Assembly (NCBI GenBank): GCA_022266195.1
Contig: WHVY01000006.1
Span: 2,480,001 to 2,544,000, forward strand
Length of the DNA: 64,000 nt
Reading direction: 5' to 3'
DNA from: Tetranychus cinnabarinus
Taxonomy: Eukaryota; Arthropoda; Arachnida; Trombidiformes; Tetranychidae
Of this stretch, positions 9,972 through 22,538 are shown piece after piece. Below the pieces are notes generated by a model. The model was not told the origin of the DNA. It worked only from the letters and a program-made list of their open reading frames with translations, and searched no databases. How positions within the stretch are numbered: position 1 is the stretch's first letter; each line of letters opens with the position of its first letter. A program made the translations under genes and the position numbers.

Positions 9972-10795
9972 CTTCAGACTCTCGTATATATTTTCTGAAT
10001 CTAATATCATGATTATTGTACTATTCTAATTCATTCTATTTTGATTAAAAAAGATGATCAGCCATTGAACTTGAAGTTCAGAAAGTTGGGAGTCTATTTC
10101 CTGACAAAAAAGATGCGAATTTTTCGACTCAATCAGATGATAGCTTACACGTTAGAGTAAAATGAAAAGCTATTGTAAATAGTAATGGATCTACTATTTG
10201 TCGAGTCAAATCTCAGCCTTGTTTCGATTAGTATAAGTTTCAGAAAGATAATGTTAAGAGACCGCTGAGAGATTGCCTGTAACAAAACACGGATCAGATG
10301 ATAATTTAGAAGACATACAGCTTCGATGAGATTCAACTCAACCAATGGATCTGAAAAAGTCTTTGAATATTATAATTAAAATTGGGGTTGGGTTATGCGC
10401 TTACTGATCTTACCATGTTGTGGTTCTTTTTCATAGTCACTGTATTGCTGTTGTATAGTCACTGTGACTATTGTATTGCTGTTGTACAGCTATCTGAACA
10501 TGCAGTGTTTTTTGTGGTTATATGTTGGTAATATGTTTTTGTGCTTTTAATTTGATGTGCACTTCAATTTAATCAAGCAGATTCCATAATGTGTATGAAT
10601 GATGCAATTATGTCTTTAATTACTAGTGAGTGACAATCACTGTTTAATATTGCCGCGCTTTAATATCTATACAGTAGTTCATCACAAGGTGTCACTTCTA
10701 ACTGATTATATAGTAATTAATTAATTGTAAATTTTCTAAATTTATTGTGCTATTTTTGATATTTAGAGATTTAGTTTTGATTCAAAGTGATTATT
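9972..10795. other. Gap with traces of coding-like sequence
   Basis: Around 10050-10330 one plus frame reads like protein (LEVQKVGSLFPDKKDANFS) but is cut by several stops. A short imperfect tandem repeat lies at 10434-10492 (two copies of a TATTGCTGTTGTA unit). No gene can be supported. Confidence 0.35.
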
Positions 10796-11046
10796 ATGGA
10801 ACGCCCTTTCCGTATAACCGAACATGACTTTAATTCATTATTGCCTGGTGAATTGGTGAATGACGCATCATCGACAACTATTTAGCGTATTTGGCGGCTA
10901 CAAACACTAATGTTTATAGTTATATTGTTTATTGGTACACCTCAGTAACTTGTCCAAAAGCAGAAGGAGTATTTCGTTTTAGAAAAAAACCCATAAATAT
11001 ATATGGATATAACTGTGGTATTTATTGATTAGAATTCGCCCGTCGG
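10796..11046 (+). pseudogene. Ulp1/SENP (C48) protease-like relic
   Basis: From ATG 10796 the frame reads FNSLLPGELVND. It then shifts near 10864 to IIDNYLAYLAATN. Together these match the L-x-P-G-x-x-L-N-D-x-x-I-D-x-Y signature opening Ulp1-type SUMO/ubiquitin-like protease domains. Further on, YGYNCGIY resembles the G-x-D/N-C-G stretch carrying the catalytic cysteine and is followed by a stop (TGA 11027-11029). The middle of the domain, with the catalytic His and Asp, is missing, so it is dead or internally deleted. Ulp1-like proteases are carried by several eukaryotic DNA transposons, which suits this region. Confidence 0.5.
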
Positions 11047-12056
11047 ATGGCGAGAAATGAAGGTTTAAAGTTCACGCAAAAAGATATACCAGCCATTAGG
11101 ACGGAAATACAAATAATTGTATTAAATGTTGTAAGTAATACAATAAAAATTTGCGATAAAAACATCAATTTTTCAATTCCAGTTTCAGATTGAAACCCAA
11201 AAGTCCAACTTGGAATTGCCTTCTGAAAATCCGGATGGAAAAACATTTGAAACTCAGGATAAAACGGTTCGTATTGAATTGTTGATTCGAAATGTGAGAG
11301 TAATTGATTTTCTCATTTGTAGGCTATCTCTTTATATAAAATTCCTGAAAAATCATTGCCTGAATGTGATGCCACGATGGCTCAATATGAGCCTATCTCT
11401 TCAGACGAATCTGAAGCGGAAAAATATATGGAAAATCAAAATGAAGATGAAAGGCGAAAGGTAGGAAAAGTCATCATACATTTGAAGTTAATCATCAATT
11501 TTGGATTAATATCTTCAGGTTGAAAAAGCGCCTCTACTTGGATTTGAAATACCTAAGGTGGATAAAACTCAATCCATGCCACTGTTCAATGCACGAAAAG
11601 TAAGAATTTATTATTATTTCTGGAACTGAAATCCAACTTAGAAGCGCCTTTCAAAAATACAGATGAAGCTCAGAAACATTTCGATCTGATCAACTTTTCT
11701 ATTTGTAGGCTATATCTTTAGACGAAGCTAAAAAAGGACATGAAAGTAATACAACAGTTGAATCGACAATCGAAATTCCAAATGAAGTTCAACCTAAAAT
11801 ATGCACATGCAGAAGACGTAAACAGGTAAGGCTAGTCATCATAATCACAGTAAACATAATATAATGATATTTCTTATTTATTTATAAGTGCCCTTATGAT
11901 CCATGTCCTTACCAGACAAAAAATATAGCAGATTTGAAAAAGCACTACAATGTGCGCTATTTGGGTTCACAGCCAACATGCCGCTTCCGACGAAAAGCTA
12001 AAACGAAAAAAATGGAGTCTGGCTCAGTGCTAAAAGAAAACCGATTTTTTTTATGA
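11047..12056 (+). CDS. Six-exon ORF with Ulp1-like C-terminal helix and Cys-rich finger
   Basis: Exons 11047-11130, 11183-11293, 11323-11460, 11519-11599, 11709-11825 and 11889-12056 join without any stop to 232 residues. Every intron is phase 0 with GT-AG ends. The start (MARNEGLKFTQKDIPAIR) resembles the last helix region of Ulp1-family proteases (F-T-Q-x-D-I-P-x-x-R), so it was probably once continuous with the C48 relic just upstream. The middle is acidic (SSDESEAEKYMENQNEDE). The end holds CTCRRRKQ and CPYDPCPYQTKNIADLKKHY, a possible zinc finger. One intron is only 29 nt (11294-11322). Exons 3 and 5 both open with Ala-Ile-Ser-Leu. Expression is unproven; it may be a decayed transposon gene. 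Confidence 0.5.
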
Positions 12057-12864
12057 ATCGCATGAAAACTTTGTAAAATTAAAATATGTAATACCTGACA
12101 ACTTATTATCATTTCATATTCAACTTAAGTTTGTGAGTCGATTTCCTGCTGAATTAAAACTAAATGATTTGCTTAAACGTAAAGCTTCATTTACTCAAGC
12201 TAAACTGTGTAATGACGATTTTGATTTTAAAATTTTGTAATAAGCTGAAAATTTATAATTTTACGTGTACAACGCCACGATGTGGTAGATGTTCAAATGA
12301 AAAAATCGGACTTTCAGTGCACCAAGATCAACATTGTACGATCGGGCGAGATATGGTTATCTCTTCAGGTGATGACGATTCAGACGATGATAGAGATACC
12401 CAAATGAGCCCCCAATAATCACGACATTCAACATATTTATGGAATCAGCTATGACCCGTGCGAAAAGTTCAGGAAAAGAAAAGTTCAAATTTATTTTCCT
12501 TTATTTTCTCAGCTCCGATGCAATCAACATTTATTATTTAGACGAAAAAAGACTTTCCAGATAATCAATCTCATACGAAAAGAAAGCATTAGTCTACATG
12601 AAGTAACGGAATCTATCGATGGATCATCTAATGAAATATTCACTTGCAAATTTCCAGATTTCGGTTGTGAGTCCAAGTTTACCGCTCCAAATCCAGCGAA
12701 AATTTTGATTCACATGCAATCTCAATCTATGCTTAGCATGTCCAAAATGTCACAAAGGGTTCAAAACTTTTGAGTATTTAAAGCGACATTACCAGAAATC
12801 GTGCCTAACTAATCATTTGACCCGTAAATTTGCAGAAAAGCTCGAAAAGTATACCGGAAAATAG
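12057..12864 (+). pseudogene. Zinc-finger protein remnants, several frameshifts
   Basis: Directly after the preceding stop, at a tract of eight T, a shifted frame continues (YESHENFVKLKYVIPDN, then SRFPAELKLNDLL) to TAA near 12240. Another frame holds FTCTTPRCGRCSNEKIG and an acidic SSGDDDSDDD ending at 12418. A third, from about 12440, holds IFTCKFPDFGCESKFTAPN. After another shift near 12725, ACPKCHKGFKTFEYLKRH, a C2H2 finger, runs to TAG 12862-12864. These are probably pieces of one multi-finger protein, perhaps the former C-terminus of the gene upstream. Confidence 0.48.
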
Positions 12865-15313
12865 AAGAACTGCAAATTCATCAAGTTATTATTTATATCG
12901 ATTTAATGAATTTGAACTTAATTACAAAATATTGATATCTTTTTCGCAATATTGTATCAGTCGTGGCAAATCATCTTGCAAAAAAATGGTTTAGCTTTGT
13001 CTATTACATGTAAGTTAAAATAAATTCTCAGTGAATGCGGGAGTCGATTTCCTGAAAGCGATATAGAGAGAAATCGAAATCATTTACATTGCATGAAACT
13101 TCTCATTATGATAGACTTGTGCTACGCAATAATATCTTGTTGATAACGTAACGAACATCTTTCCTTGCGTAGCGGCGATTTGTCTGCTCGGCCTTCCCTT
13201 CCTTACCATTGTATCGTTAACTTTCATTATTATTTTTGGTTTTCACTTTTTAATCAGATCTAATCACTCTCTTTATCACTGTATTTCGAGCAAACTGTGA
13301 ATATTTAGTAAACAGTGTTAGTTAAGCATTAAGTTAACAAATTTCAGAATATCATCAGATTATACAATCAAACCATTTGATTTAATACTGGTTACTTTTA
13401 ACATAGTGGTTTCAATAAAATGAACTATTTATATGCAGTTTGATTAGCTTACCAAAGCATAAGCTACAATTCACCAATAATTCGGAAAAAGAGATGATTT
13501 TCCGTCTTGTGTCGTGATAATTGTCCATCTTTTTCCAAGAATAATGGCTGATCATCCAAATTTTTAAAGTTTCTGGAAAGAGATGCAAAGTAAATTTTCG
13601 TTAAGGTGCATAAAGACAAACTTTCAAGCTATTAATTGTACTGAGACGAGCAAAATCAAACATACTGCGATTATGCTTTGTTTGAAATTCATATCTAATC
13701 ATTAACCACAATAAATCTACAATATTGCAATTATAGCAAAATAAGGAAGTAAAGGAGAAGAGACTGCAATCCAATAAATTCGTTAACCGATAGACATGTC
13801 TAACATTATACTAAAGACAATTTATTCACCATTAGCTTTGTGTGAAGGTGAATTCCTGTTAAGTCAGTGAATTCAGAATTTATTAGCAGAATAACCAAAA
13901 TAGTCCCAAATCTTAATTGAATGGTTATGAAAACTTTTTGATACACTTTTGCTCGATCAATTCAGATTTTGTTAGCTATAAAGAAATTCTTCTATTAAAT
14001 TATGATTTCTAATTTAATGATAAATTTGTGATAACATCTAAATCATTAAATAGTAGTCAAAAAAGCCTTTTTTAATGTTTTCGTTTATTGTTTCAGTTTA
14101 ATTTTTGATGATGAAAAGAAAGAGAAATGAAAACGAAAAGAAACTAAAAAATTTGTAAAGAAAGTAGAAATAAAGTCTCTTTCTCGCGCCATCTTCTGAC
14201 ACCAAAAAAATTTTGGTTGAGATACACTATTGAATTGCTCTCTCTTCCTTTACTCTTTGGATTTGACTAATGATGATAAAATGATAACTTGCAGACAAAG
14301 TAACAAAGGGCAATTATAACAAGTAAATCAGTTAGCAGCTGGTTCGCCTACAGACATTTAGCATCAATTGAATCAATAAAAATGTTCAGTTCAATAAATG
14401 AAAATCATTTTGTAAATTAAGTTGTAAAAATCATGAAGGCGGAAGACAAATGTAGGATCTAGAATGGAAGCAAATTTAATGAGATTGAAATGAAAAATCA
14501 AGACTTAGAAGGCAGAGAAAGTGTGAACACATTTGTTTAATTAATTGGATCAAAACCATTGTCGATGATTGAACAAAAAAATCAATTGGAATTGAGCCAC
14601 AATGAATAAAATTTTGTCTAATTGTTCGTCAAAAATTGACCGTCAATTTGTTCATTTTTACATTAGTTATATTTTTTACAAGGTATGTTTTTACAATATT
14701 GACTTGAGATCATCATGAGATGAAGTGAAAGAAAGAATAAAGTAGTGATTTAAGAAAAAAATGAGTAATAAAAACTCATCATCGAGTCCGTAGGTAGCGT
14801 TGATGTTAAAAAAAAGAAATAATCGTCAGGAAATGCGCAACATGAAAACTTCGTTGAATATCATTGATTTTGATGAGAGTATTCAGTTGATGATAAGCAG
14901 TCAAGTTTCTCCGTCAGATTGGGTCGTATTAAATTTCATAGCAAGACTTTTGGTTGTCGAGAAATTAAAAATCAACTGAGTTTAAAAATCATTCATAACA
15001 TCAAATGAGACTCGAGAATGAAACGGTCCCAAAAAGGCGATCTTTGTTCAGTAAGTAGGCATGAACTAAACTGAATATCTCTTTGGATGATTAAGTGATA
15101 TATGAGATTCAATAGAGATATGAAAAAAATCTCGAGGTGCGATTTAAATTTGCACTGTTCTCCTTGACTAGATATACAAGGATGTGAATCAAGATGCCCG
15201 TTCAAGTTTTGAAAGGTCGTCCATGAAACTTTGGAATAAATAAGTTTCATTTAAATTGAACTTTCTTTGTAATGGTTTTGATTCTTCCTCAAAAAAGAGA
15301 AATTAAAATAAAC
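12865..15313. other. Intergenic, AT-rich
   Basis: No gene supported over 2.4 kb. A relatively GC-rich patch at about 13160-13200 and an A-rich purine tract at 14110-14175 stand out, but no repeat ends or RNA fold were recognised. Confidence 0.5.
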
Positions 15314-18300
15314 TTATTTCATATTATCTGGCCAATACTGAATGAAATAACGATGCGTTGTTCCTTCAAACAATTTTTCCAGCCATTGAGGTAAAGCGTC
15401 TAGAAGGTTGTTTTCAAAAACAAATTCTTGGGTTTCTACTGAGTTTTCATCGGAACGCTGAGCAATCAAATTTCCAGCCTCAATGTCTTCTTCTTCATCT
15501 TCAAATCCTAGAAAGTCTTGATGTTCAGCTCTTCTATGCTGCAATTAAAAATCAATAAGAAAAAGTGATTAGATATTTGACATAACAGATATTATTAGAG
15601 ATAAATGACTCACCTCAGAATGCTTGACATGGTAAACACAAAAATATCTTTTGAAACCGTTGATTGATAATACGGTGCCAATACAGTTTTTTGGATTAAT
15701 ATTAAGCTCTCTATGGTCTCCAAGGCTTTGTTGTAGGATTTTCTTGTACCATTCAATATTTTTTTCAATTAAAAGGTATGCGAACATCAATGTTTTGTTT
15801 CTAAAAGTAATGATTGCAGTTAAGAAAAGGATTAAAAATGTGAAAAATGTGATGAAATAATGCGAGTATAATTACTTTCTGTAAGGATGAACACAGCGAT
15901 AAAATTTGGGTAAGAGTTTTGATTTTGTTCTGGTATCACAGAGTAAAACAAGCGTCCGGCAACCGGGTTTCAGCAGTCGAATCAGCCCATTGTAGGTTTC
16001 TCCTCTGAGCTCATGAATACTAAGTTTATGTTCATTTCTGAAATAAATAAAAAATTGAGATAATGAAAAGAATAGATATGATGATCATGTACAAATACTA
16101 GGAAAGAAAAGCTAATCCATCCTACCTTGGATTACTTCCAGGCGGAGTTCTACCCAGTCTACGGTATTGTTCCCTGATGTTCTTCTCTTCCAGTTTGCTT
16201 TATAAGGGAGCCAAAAATACTTTCAATTAGTACAACCAATGAAATAAAACCATATTTCTTTCTTTTAAGAAATAGATAGTTACTCACACAAGATATTGTA
16301 AAATATAACCAAATATTCCAATGAAAACGAATGTTGCAACTGCCGATAGAATTGGAAGAACTTCTTTCTGTGAAATGCTATCTCCAAGTCCATCAGTTAA
16401 AACCAGAATACGTTTAAGTATACGACCTAATAGACCACTTGCGTGTTCGTCAATTAGATTCACCATTTTGGCATTATTGGTCATGGTTTGTGTTGTTTTA
16501 CTCAATTTATTAAGCAGATCATACAGTTCTGCTTTGCTTCTATTCAATCTTTCAGAATCAGAAACATCCCAAATATCAGGTAGCCATTCATACAGTAATC
16601 TGTCATGTTCACGTCTCCAGACAACAACTACATGAGAGGTAAGATCTGAAGGTGATCCACTGCCAATAGATAATGAATTAATGAAATCCATTTGTTTCTC
16701 CTGGTAAATGTACATGAATCTAAATTTATCTTCACTGAACTCATTCTCCAAGATAAATCTTCTCATAGCTTCTTTTTCAGATTCTTGTGACGGAATGTTA
16801 TTAGTGACTAACATCACACACAACCGCCGACGACTTCGAGGTGCATCAGGAGGACAGATTTGATCAAACATAACCTAAAAGTAAAGAAACAAAATATGAA
16901 TTTGAAATAATCAATTGGCAATGTGATAGTTCTTAATAACACTCACCTGAGATGTGAGTCTTGGTAGGAGAAGATACTTATTGGCATGTAACACATCTTT
17001 AATTATTTGAGGTAACAATTCCGATGCGGCTAAAGTAGCAATTGGTCTATTCATATCTTCATTGAAAATCAGCATTGAGTCCATTTTGGTGTCTACTCCA
17101 TATCTTTGGATAAGTTTCAGGCTATCTTTTTCTTTTATGGAGACATGACCACAAACGACTCTTTCTCTAAAGGAGAAGGCAGTCAATAGGTAACGAAGCT
17201 TAATAAGCTTGTCGTTGTTAACAAATAACACTCTAACTCGATTATCAGACCATCCAGAAAGAAAACTTTCATAATTGTCGTCATTGACTTGTGTAATCAG
17301 ATGTCTTGGTAAAATCTTGCGGATAAATTCAATTATCCTCAACAAACTTAATTGATTGTCTTTATAATGTCTAACAACTCCATCAACAATGCCAATGATA
17401 TAGGGAAGGTCGTCAATTCCAATTTTACGCGCTAAAACGCTCTCATGTTTACTGTGAATTGTGGCAAAACCAACACCAAGAGGTTCCAGTTCTAAAACAA
17501 TTTTATGCCAAACTGGTTCAACATTGAAGCAAGGAAAACATAGATCTCCGTAAAATAAAATTAGTTGTGGCGATGTTATACTGGCAGGAAGAATTTTATT
17601 CTGATAAGCTCTAAAACGAGAAAGAAAAAGTCCGTTATTTATCTGAGTTTCAAGATAGCGAAACAAATCGAATATCTTACTTTGCAGAAATGGTTTGACG
17701 ATGGAAAATGAAAGCTTGGTTATTGTTGAAATTAAAATTGTATGAAGAAGAAGAACTCGACCCTCCAGAGAAAATGGACTCAAAAGGATCGAAATCAAAT
17801 CTTTTAAAATCACTATAATCTCGTTTGTGTCTAAAATTAGGCGTATCTTCAGTGGTCCCAAAACGATTGAACTCTTCTCTTCTATCAGGATCCATCAGCA
17901 GCTAAATAAAAAAGGAAATTAATTGTAATAAATGCACAATATCTTACAGACAACGTATAGTTTCAAGATGAATTCAGGTCAAACTCATGAAAATTATTAC
18001 ATGTGATGATTTATAATATCGTAATAACACTGTGGAACAATAGGAGACTTGAGTTCGATTCGAAACTCAATTAGAATCCATTCTTTTAAAATCGCTAGTT
18101 GACTGCATAACCAAGAGTTAAATTTCGAAAACGAAGGTTATATCAGAAACTGGACAAACAGTATCTTTGAAACATTTGATAGTCTAAATTATAATAGATA
18201 AAGTTGATAACTCGTGGATCTAACACCATGGGCAACCGGATGTGATATTAGGATAACAACTTGAAAGTCAAGATGAACCAGCTGAGCCTATCCGGTTTGT

Positions 18301-18802
18301 TTTTATATAGCAAATAAAAACAAAACATTCCAATAACGTAATCCATGGAAAACTTATGAACTTAATAATTGAAGCAGCAAGTAAAATCAAAAATAATGAT
18401 CTAAACCATGGCTATGATCACAGTTTCAACCCAATTCGACCCAAAATACATCAGATTGGAGGGTTTTTCAATGGCACAACAAACCTCATAAGCCTTTGAA
18501 ATTTGAACAAACCTATCCTCTGCATCAGGATCTTTGTTTTTATCTGGATGCCTAAAGAAAAATGAGCATTAATGAGTATCCATTAAATATTTAAAGGATA
18601 TTTAAGTGAATTTTCAATGATTAAAAATCGAAATAACTTACCATAAACGAACAAGCTTCTTATAGGCACGTTTAATTTCATTTGATGGTGCATTCCTTTG
18701 AACTCCAAGAATCTTATATGGATCACTTAAAGATGTTCTACATTGTGTAATTAGCTGCATAAACAACACAATAATCAAAAGATCTCTAAAGTTGATTATC
18801 AT
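15314..18802 (-). CDS. DNAJC16: DnaJ homolog subfamily C member 16
   Basis: ER-resident J-protein with thioredoxin-like domains; the human relative (ERdj8) is linked to ER folding and autophagosome size. Nine exons, all GT-AG and phase-matched: 18802-18642, 18551-18485, 17901-17681, 17610-16947, 16874-16288, 16197-16126, 16037-15876, 15800-15614, 15538-15314. They encode 781 residues (human 782). The start ATG 18802 gives a clear signal peptide (DLLIIVLFMQLITQC). The J domain follows (DPYKILGVQ, HPDKN about residues 55-59, RREEFNRFG). A Ser-rich linker and a thioredoxin-like domain with C-F-P-C at about 174-177 come next. A membrane segment lies near 543-566, and the terminal LPQWLEKLFEG block matches the family end. 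The ER redox motif has both cysteines. The WDR36 stop lies 327 bp upstream. Confidence 0.95.
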
Positions 18803-19129
18803 AATTATTTAGGGTTGATTAGGTTAAATATGACTAGAATAGAAAATGAATAGATTTATTGAGACCAAAACATTGAGAATACACATCCATGAATTTAAGG
18901 CTGAATATCATCTTCTATACCACTGCCTATGGTAACTCAGTTACTCCACCATAGTATGGTGAGGATAGCTCCACCTATTATCGTTCATTTAATGAACAAA
19001 GTTCTAACTTTGGGTGAAAAATTTAGGAATTCATCCTGACTCTTGTCCACCCTTAAAAATAATGAAATTATTTTGAATCGAAATGAAATTGTGATGTAAA
19101 TTGATACTTTATTGAAAAGTTAATTAGTC
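18803..19129. promoter_or_regulatory. Short intergenic between WDR36 and DNAJC16
   Basis: These 327 bp hold the 3' end of WDR36 and the 5' region of DNAJC16, both on the minus strand. No specific motif was recognised. Confidence 0.35.
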
Positions 19130-22100
19130 CTATACAGTTCCTCGAATGAAATTGATAATAAATAGCGATTCATTGAATTGATCTTGTAAGCTATTTGGTA
19201 ATTTTTTCACCAGCTCACAAAGGTTTTCGCATTGTTTCACAAGATTATGGTCTTTGAGAATAATTGGAGAGTATATTTTAAGAAATAGTCCTAAAAGTGA
19301 TTGAATTAATTCATAATCTTTTCGAGTCTCTAAAGCACTTTCCATTGCCATTAAAAAGGAGGCAAGTAAAGTGTGATCATCAGACTCGATATCCTCATCT
19401 TTGAGGGTCATGGCATCAAGAGCTCGAATCTCCGAATCAATTGTATTTGGACTCATTTCTTTAAGCTGTTTGATAACAGGCGAGAAATTATTTCTTTGGG
19501 CGCAATTTAACAGCAGTTTCCCAAAAGGTGATACTCCTAGAAGATTATTAAGAACCTTAGATTTCTCCTTCTTATCTTGATCGTCGGTTTCAGTTTGGGT
19601 TAAATCAAAATCCGGTTCAAGACCATCAATTGTTGGAAGAAAGAATGGCGCTGATTTTGGCTTCTCTACTGGCTCGACTGGTTTGTTTCGTTGCTGAACA
19701 AAATAAGTAAAAATTAAAATTCTGTCATCATATAAAAAATTTTAAAAACAAACCTTGATTAAATCTAAATTAAGAAGATTTTTCCATCTTGAAGTTGGCA
19801 ATGATGACAATGTTATTAAATTACTAGATATTTGCTCTGGAGATTTATAGTCCAAATCTAACATATCAATGTCGACAGTTTCGGTCTCTTCAACATTGAC
19901 GACTTCATCAGCTTCATCTTGATCTTTATCATCATCTTCTTTTCCTTCTGGTTCTTCTTTACGGACACTCGGCAATTTGTTCAAACGAGGTATATGAGAG
20001 TCCGAGATTGGTTTGAGAGAGACCGGAAGATACAACGATAAATTAAAGTACAAAAATATTCCTAAATCATTTTCCAGCGCAATCGCTAGATAATCACCAG
20101 TTGGCGACATTGTTAAACTTTTACAAGGAGAAGGCATAAGAAACCAATCAATTAACTTAATCAATGAAATATCCCAAACACGAATAGAGCAATCTTCAGT
20201 TGAAACAATTAACCAACGAGCATCGTAACTAATTGTCATGTCTGTTATAGGAGTTTTATGGTCAGGCAATTTACGAATGCATTTTCTTGTGTCGAGATCA
20301 ATCACTTGAATTGTATGGTCGTCAAATGCAACAGCTAAAATTGAACTGGAAATTTGAAAAGAAAAATAATTAAAATGATAGGAAAATAATTGATGGAATC
20401 AAGTGATTCGAAAAAAAAGTATTCACTGATTTTACCTTTCTTTATGAAGCATAAACCTGTTGATTGGAATGTCTACCTTCAATTCAGTTAATAATTCACA
20501 AGTTTTGAATACCCAAAAATTGATAATTCCGTCTTTACCCCCACTAACGAGCAATCGGCACGTTTCATCGCAAACTATTCCAGAAACAGATCCTTCATGT
20601 GCTGATAAATTGAATAAGATAAAAAATAAAGAAAATCAAACCATTTTTCAATAAAAAGGCTCATTTATTTACCTTTTTCATTGGTTTTAGCATAAGATGC
20701 TCTAAAAATTCCAGATTGAATATTGAACCTGTCGATATGACCAGTATTGTAACCAAGAATGACGAAGTTACCACAGCTGCTGATAGCAAGAGCCTAGAAC
20801 ATTGAAATCTTTACATTAGAACCTGAATTGAGGTAAAAAATCACACACTTACCGTACACACGATATCTTTAGTGTTTTTAAAACGTTCATGCAGCAATTT
20901 ATGAGATCCCATACGCATCTTTTTTGTTGTCCATGTTGTTGCTCTTGCAAGACCTGCATGTCTGGCAATTACATTATCCCAATCATCTTCTCGGATACTT
21001 TCTAGAAAAGAGTAAATATTTGAATTTAGCTTAAATTGAAAAGGTGTAATATTCAATGTTGAAATTTACCTGCAGCAAAATCAACAATTGGTGGCATAAC
21101 GTTAGGATCATTTGCAACACCAACTTTTTTAGCATACTTTCGATTGAATGAAGCTTTGCCGAGACTCCGATGAAGCCTTTCACTATAAACTGAAAACATT
21201 CTGAAAGTTGAATCAGATGAAACACTTAGAATATTTTGTCCCTCCGATCCATAAAATCGAATAAAAGTTGACGGATGTGTGTGGCCCTCTCGACAATGAA
21301 GAGTTCTTCCTATTTCTTCTGGATCGTCAAAGCACCACATTTTGAGTGAATTGTCAGGTGAACTAGTCAATAATAAAGATTCTCCAAAGATATATTGACA
21401 TCCTGTTACTTTAGCTTGATGAATATCTCGCTTCTGAACAAAAAGTTTACGCTTTTCTAGATCCCAGATTGCTACATGTCCTTTGTCACTTGAGGTAACC
21501 ATGTGTGGAGGGCCATCAGTTCTGAATGAGATATTAAGAACTGGTCCCCAGTCTTGAATAAAAGTCATTAAAGTTTCATCATATTTCAAATTATGAACAA
21601 CAATAACACCATCTTCCAACCCTATTCCAACAACATCAACTGCAGGAGCTTGTTCAATAGCTGTAACTTTACTATTCCATCCTTTAAACGTATGAATTAA
21701 TTTTTGAGTTCTAATGTTTCGAAGTTGTAATGAACCTTGCTTTGATCCAAGAAGAATTTTGTTGATATAAGTACTTGGGTGAAGTAAACATGTAATAGTG
21801 AACCCTTCACCAAAAGGTACCTCAAGAACAGTTTCTAAGTAAATAAAAAAGAAGAATATTTTAGGTAAGAATCCAAATCAAAATAAAGATGAAATTTACA
21901 CACCAGCTGTGGAAATTTCCCAAACTCTGAAAACATTCGAGTCATCAACAGATATTAAATGAGGTCCAAAAGCTAGAAGTGAATGTATGCGAGATTCATG
22001 GCCTTCGAAAACTTGATATAACTAAAGAAAAACGAAAAATAAAGCAAGATTAGAACAAAATTTAAGTCAATATAAATTAAGTACAGATAGAATTATGCAA

Positions 22101-22523
22101 ACGACAAGACACAATCAATGGTAGATCATCACAATCAATAAAAAGACTTACATTTCTGCGACCACCGCTCCATGCATATATTTTGTTTTCCGAACACGAG
22201 AAAACACTTTTTGAATCGGACGCTAAGGCATTCACTGGACCAGGATGAGGATGGCCTAAGAACCACGTGAAATAACAATAATGTGAGAAAATAGGGAACC
22301 CAATACGAGATTAAATTTGGTACTTACTTGTTTCGATTAATTGTAACTTAGAGTTGTAGGTATGAAAATAATTTCCGACAATAATAACAATCCTTACATC
22401 TTCAAATTTATCAATGTAACGTACGATGAAAGGTTTGTCTCCAGCAATTAGACCAAGAGCCTTGTAACCTTCGAAGATCCTGCTTGCATTACATTGAGTA
22501 GAAGGTTCTGAATCTACTTCCAT
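19130..22523 (-). CDS. WDR36: WD repeat protein 36 / UTP21, SSU processome
   Basis: Nucleolar WD40 protein of the UTP-B part of the small-subunit processome, needed for 18S rRNA processing. Nine phase-matched exons: 22523-22328, 22255-22152, 22021-21904, 21834-21070, 21001-20853, 20793-20673, 20601-20436, 20345-19754, 19693-19130, giving 924 residues (human 951). WD-type strands recur (KGHVAIWDL, NSLKMWCF, DCSIRVWDIS, DGIINFWVF). The C-terminal Utp21-specific domain is clear: KPKSAPFFLPTIDG, then SEIRALD and LFLKIYSP to the end. An acidic insert (EEPEGKEDDDKDQDEADE) lies in the second-last exon. An upstream in-frame ATG at 22538 would add five residues; MEVDSEP at 22523 was chosen, without decisive evidence. 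Confidence 0.96.
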
Positions 22524-22538
22524 GATTGAAATTATCAA

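Noticed and set aside
6956..12864. Polinton/Maverick or endogenous adintovirus
   Set aside because: A Ulp1-like relic alone does not suffice. No polymerase B, packaging ATPase, integrase or capsid sequence was seen.
16321..16635. Plus-strand frame over DNAJC16
   Set aside because: Antisense of a well-supported exon.
18058..18082. tRNA-like GTTCGATTCGAAA box
   Set aside because: No cloverleaf or matching A-box around it. No tRNA was supported anywhere in the window.
18800..19060. Separate upstream first exon for DNAJC16
   Set aside because: The exon beginning at ATG 18802 already gives a good signal peptide in frame, so the apparent acceptor at 18755 need not be used.
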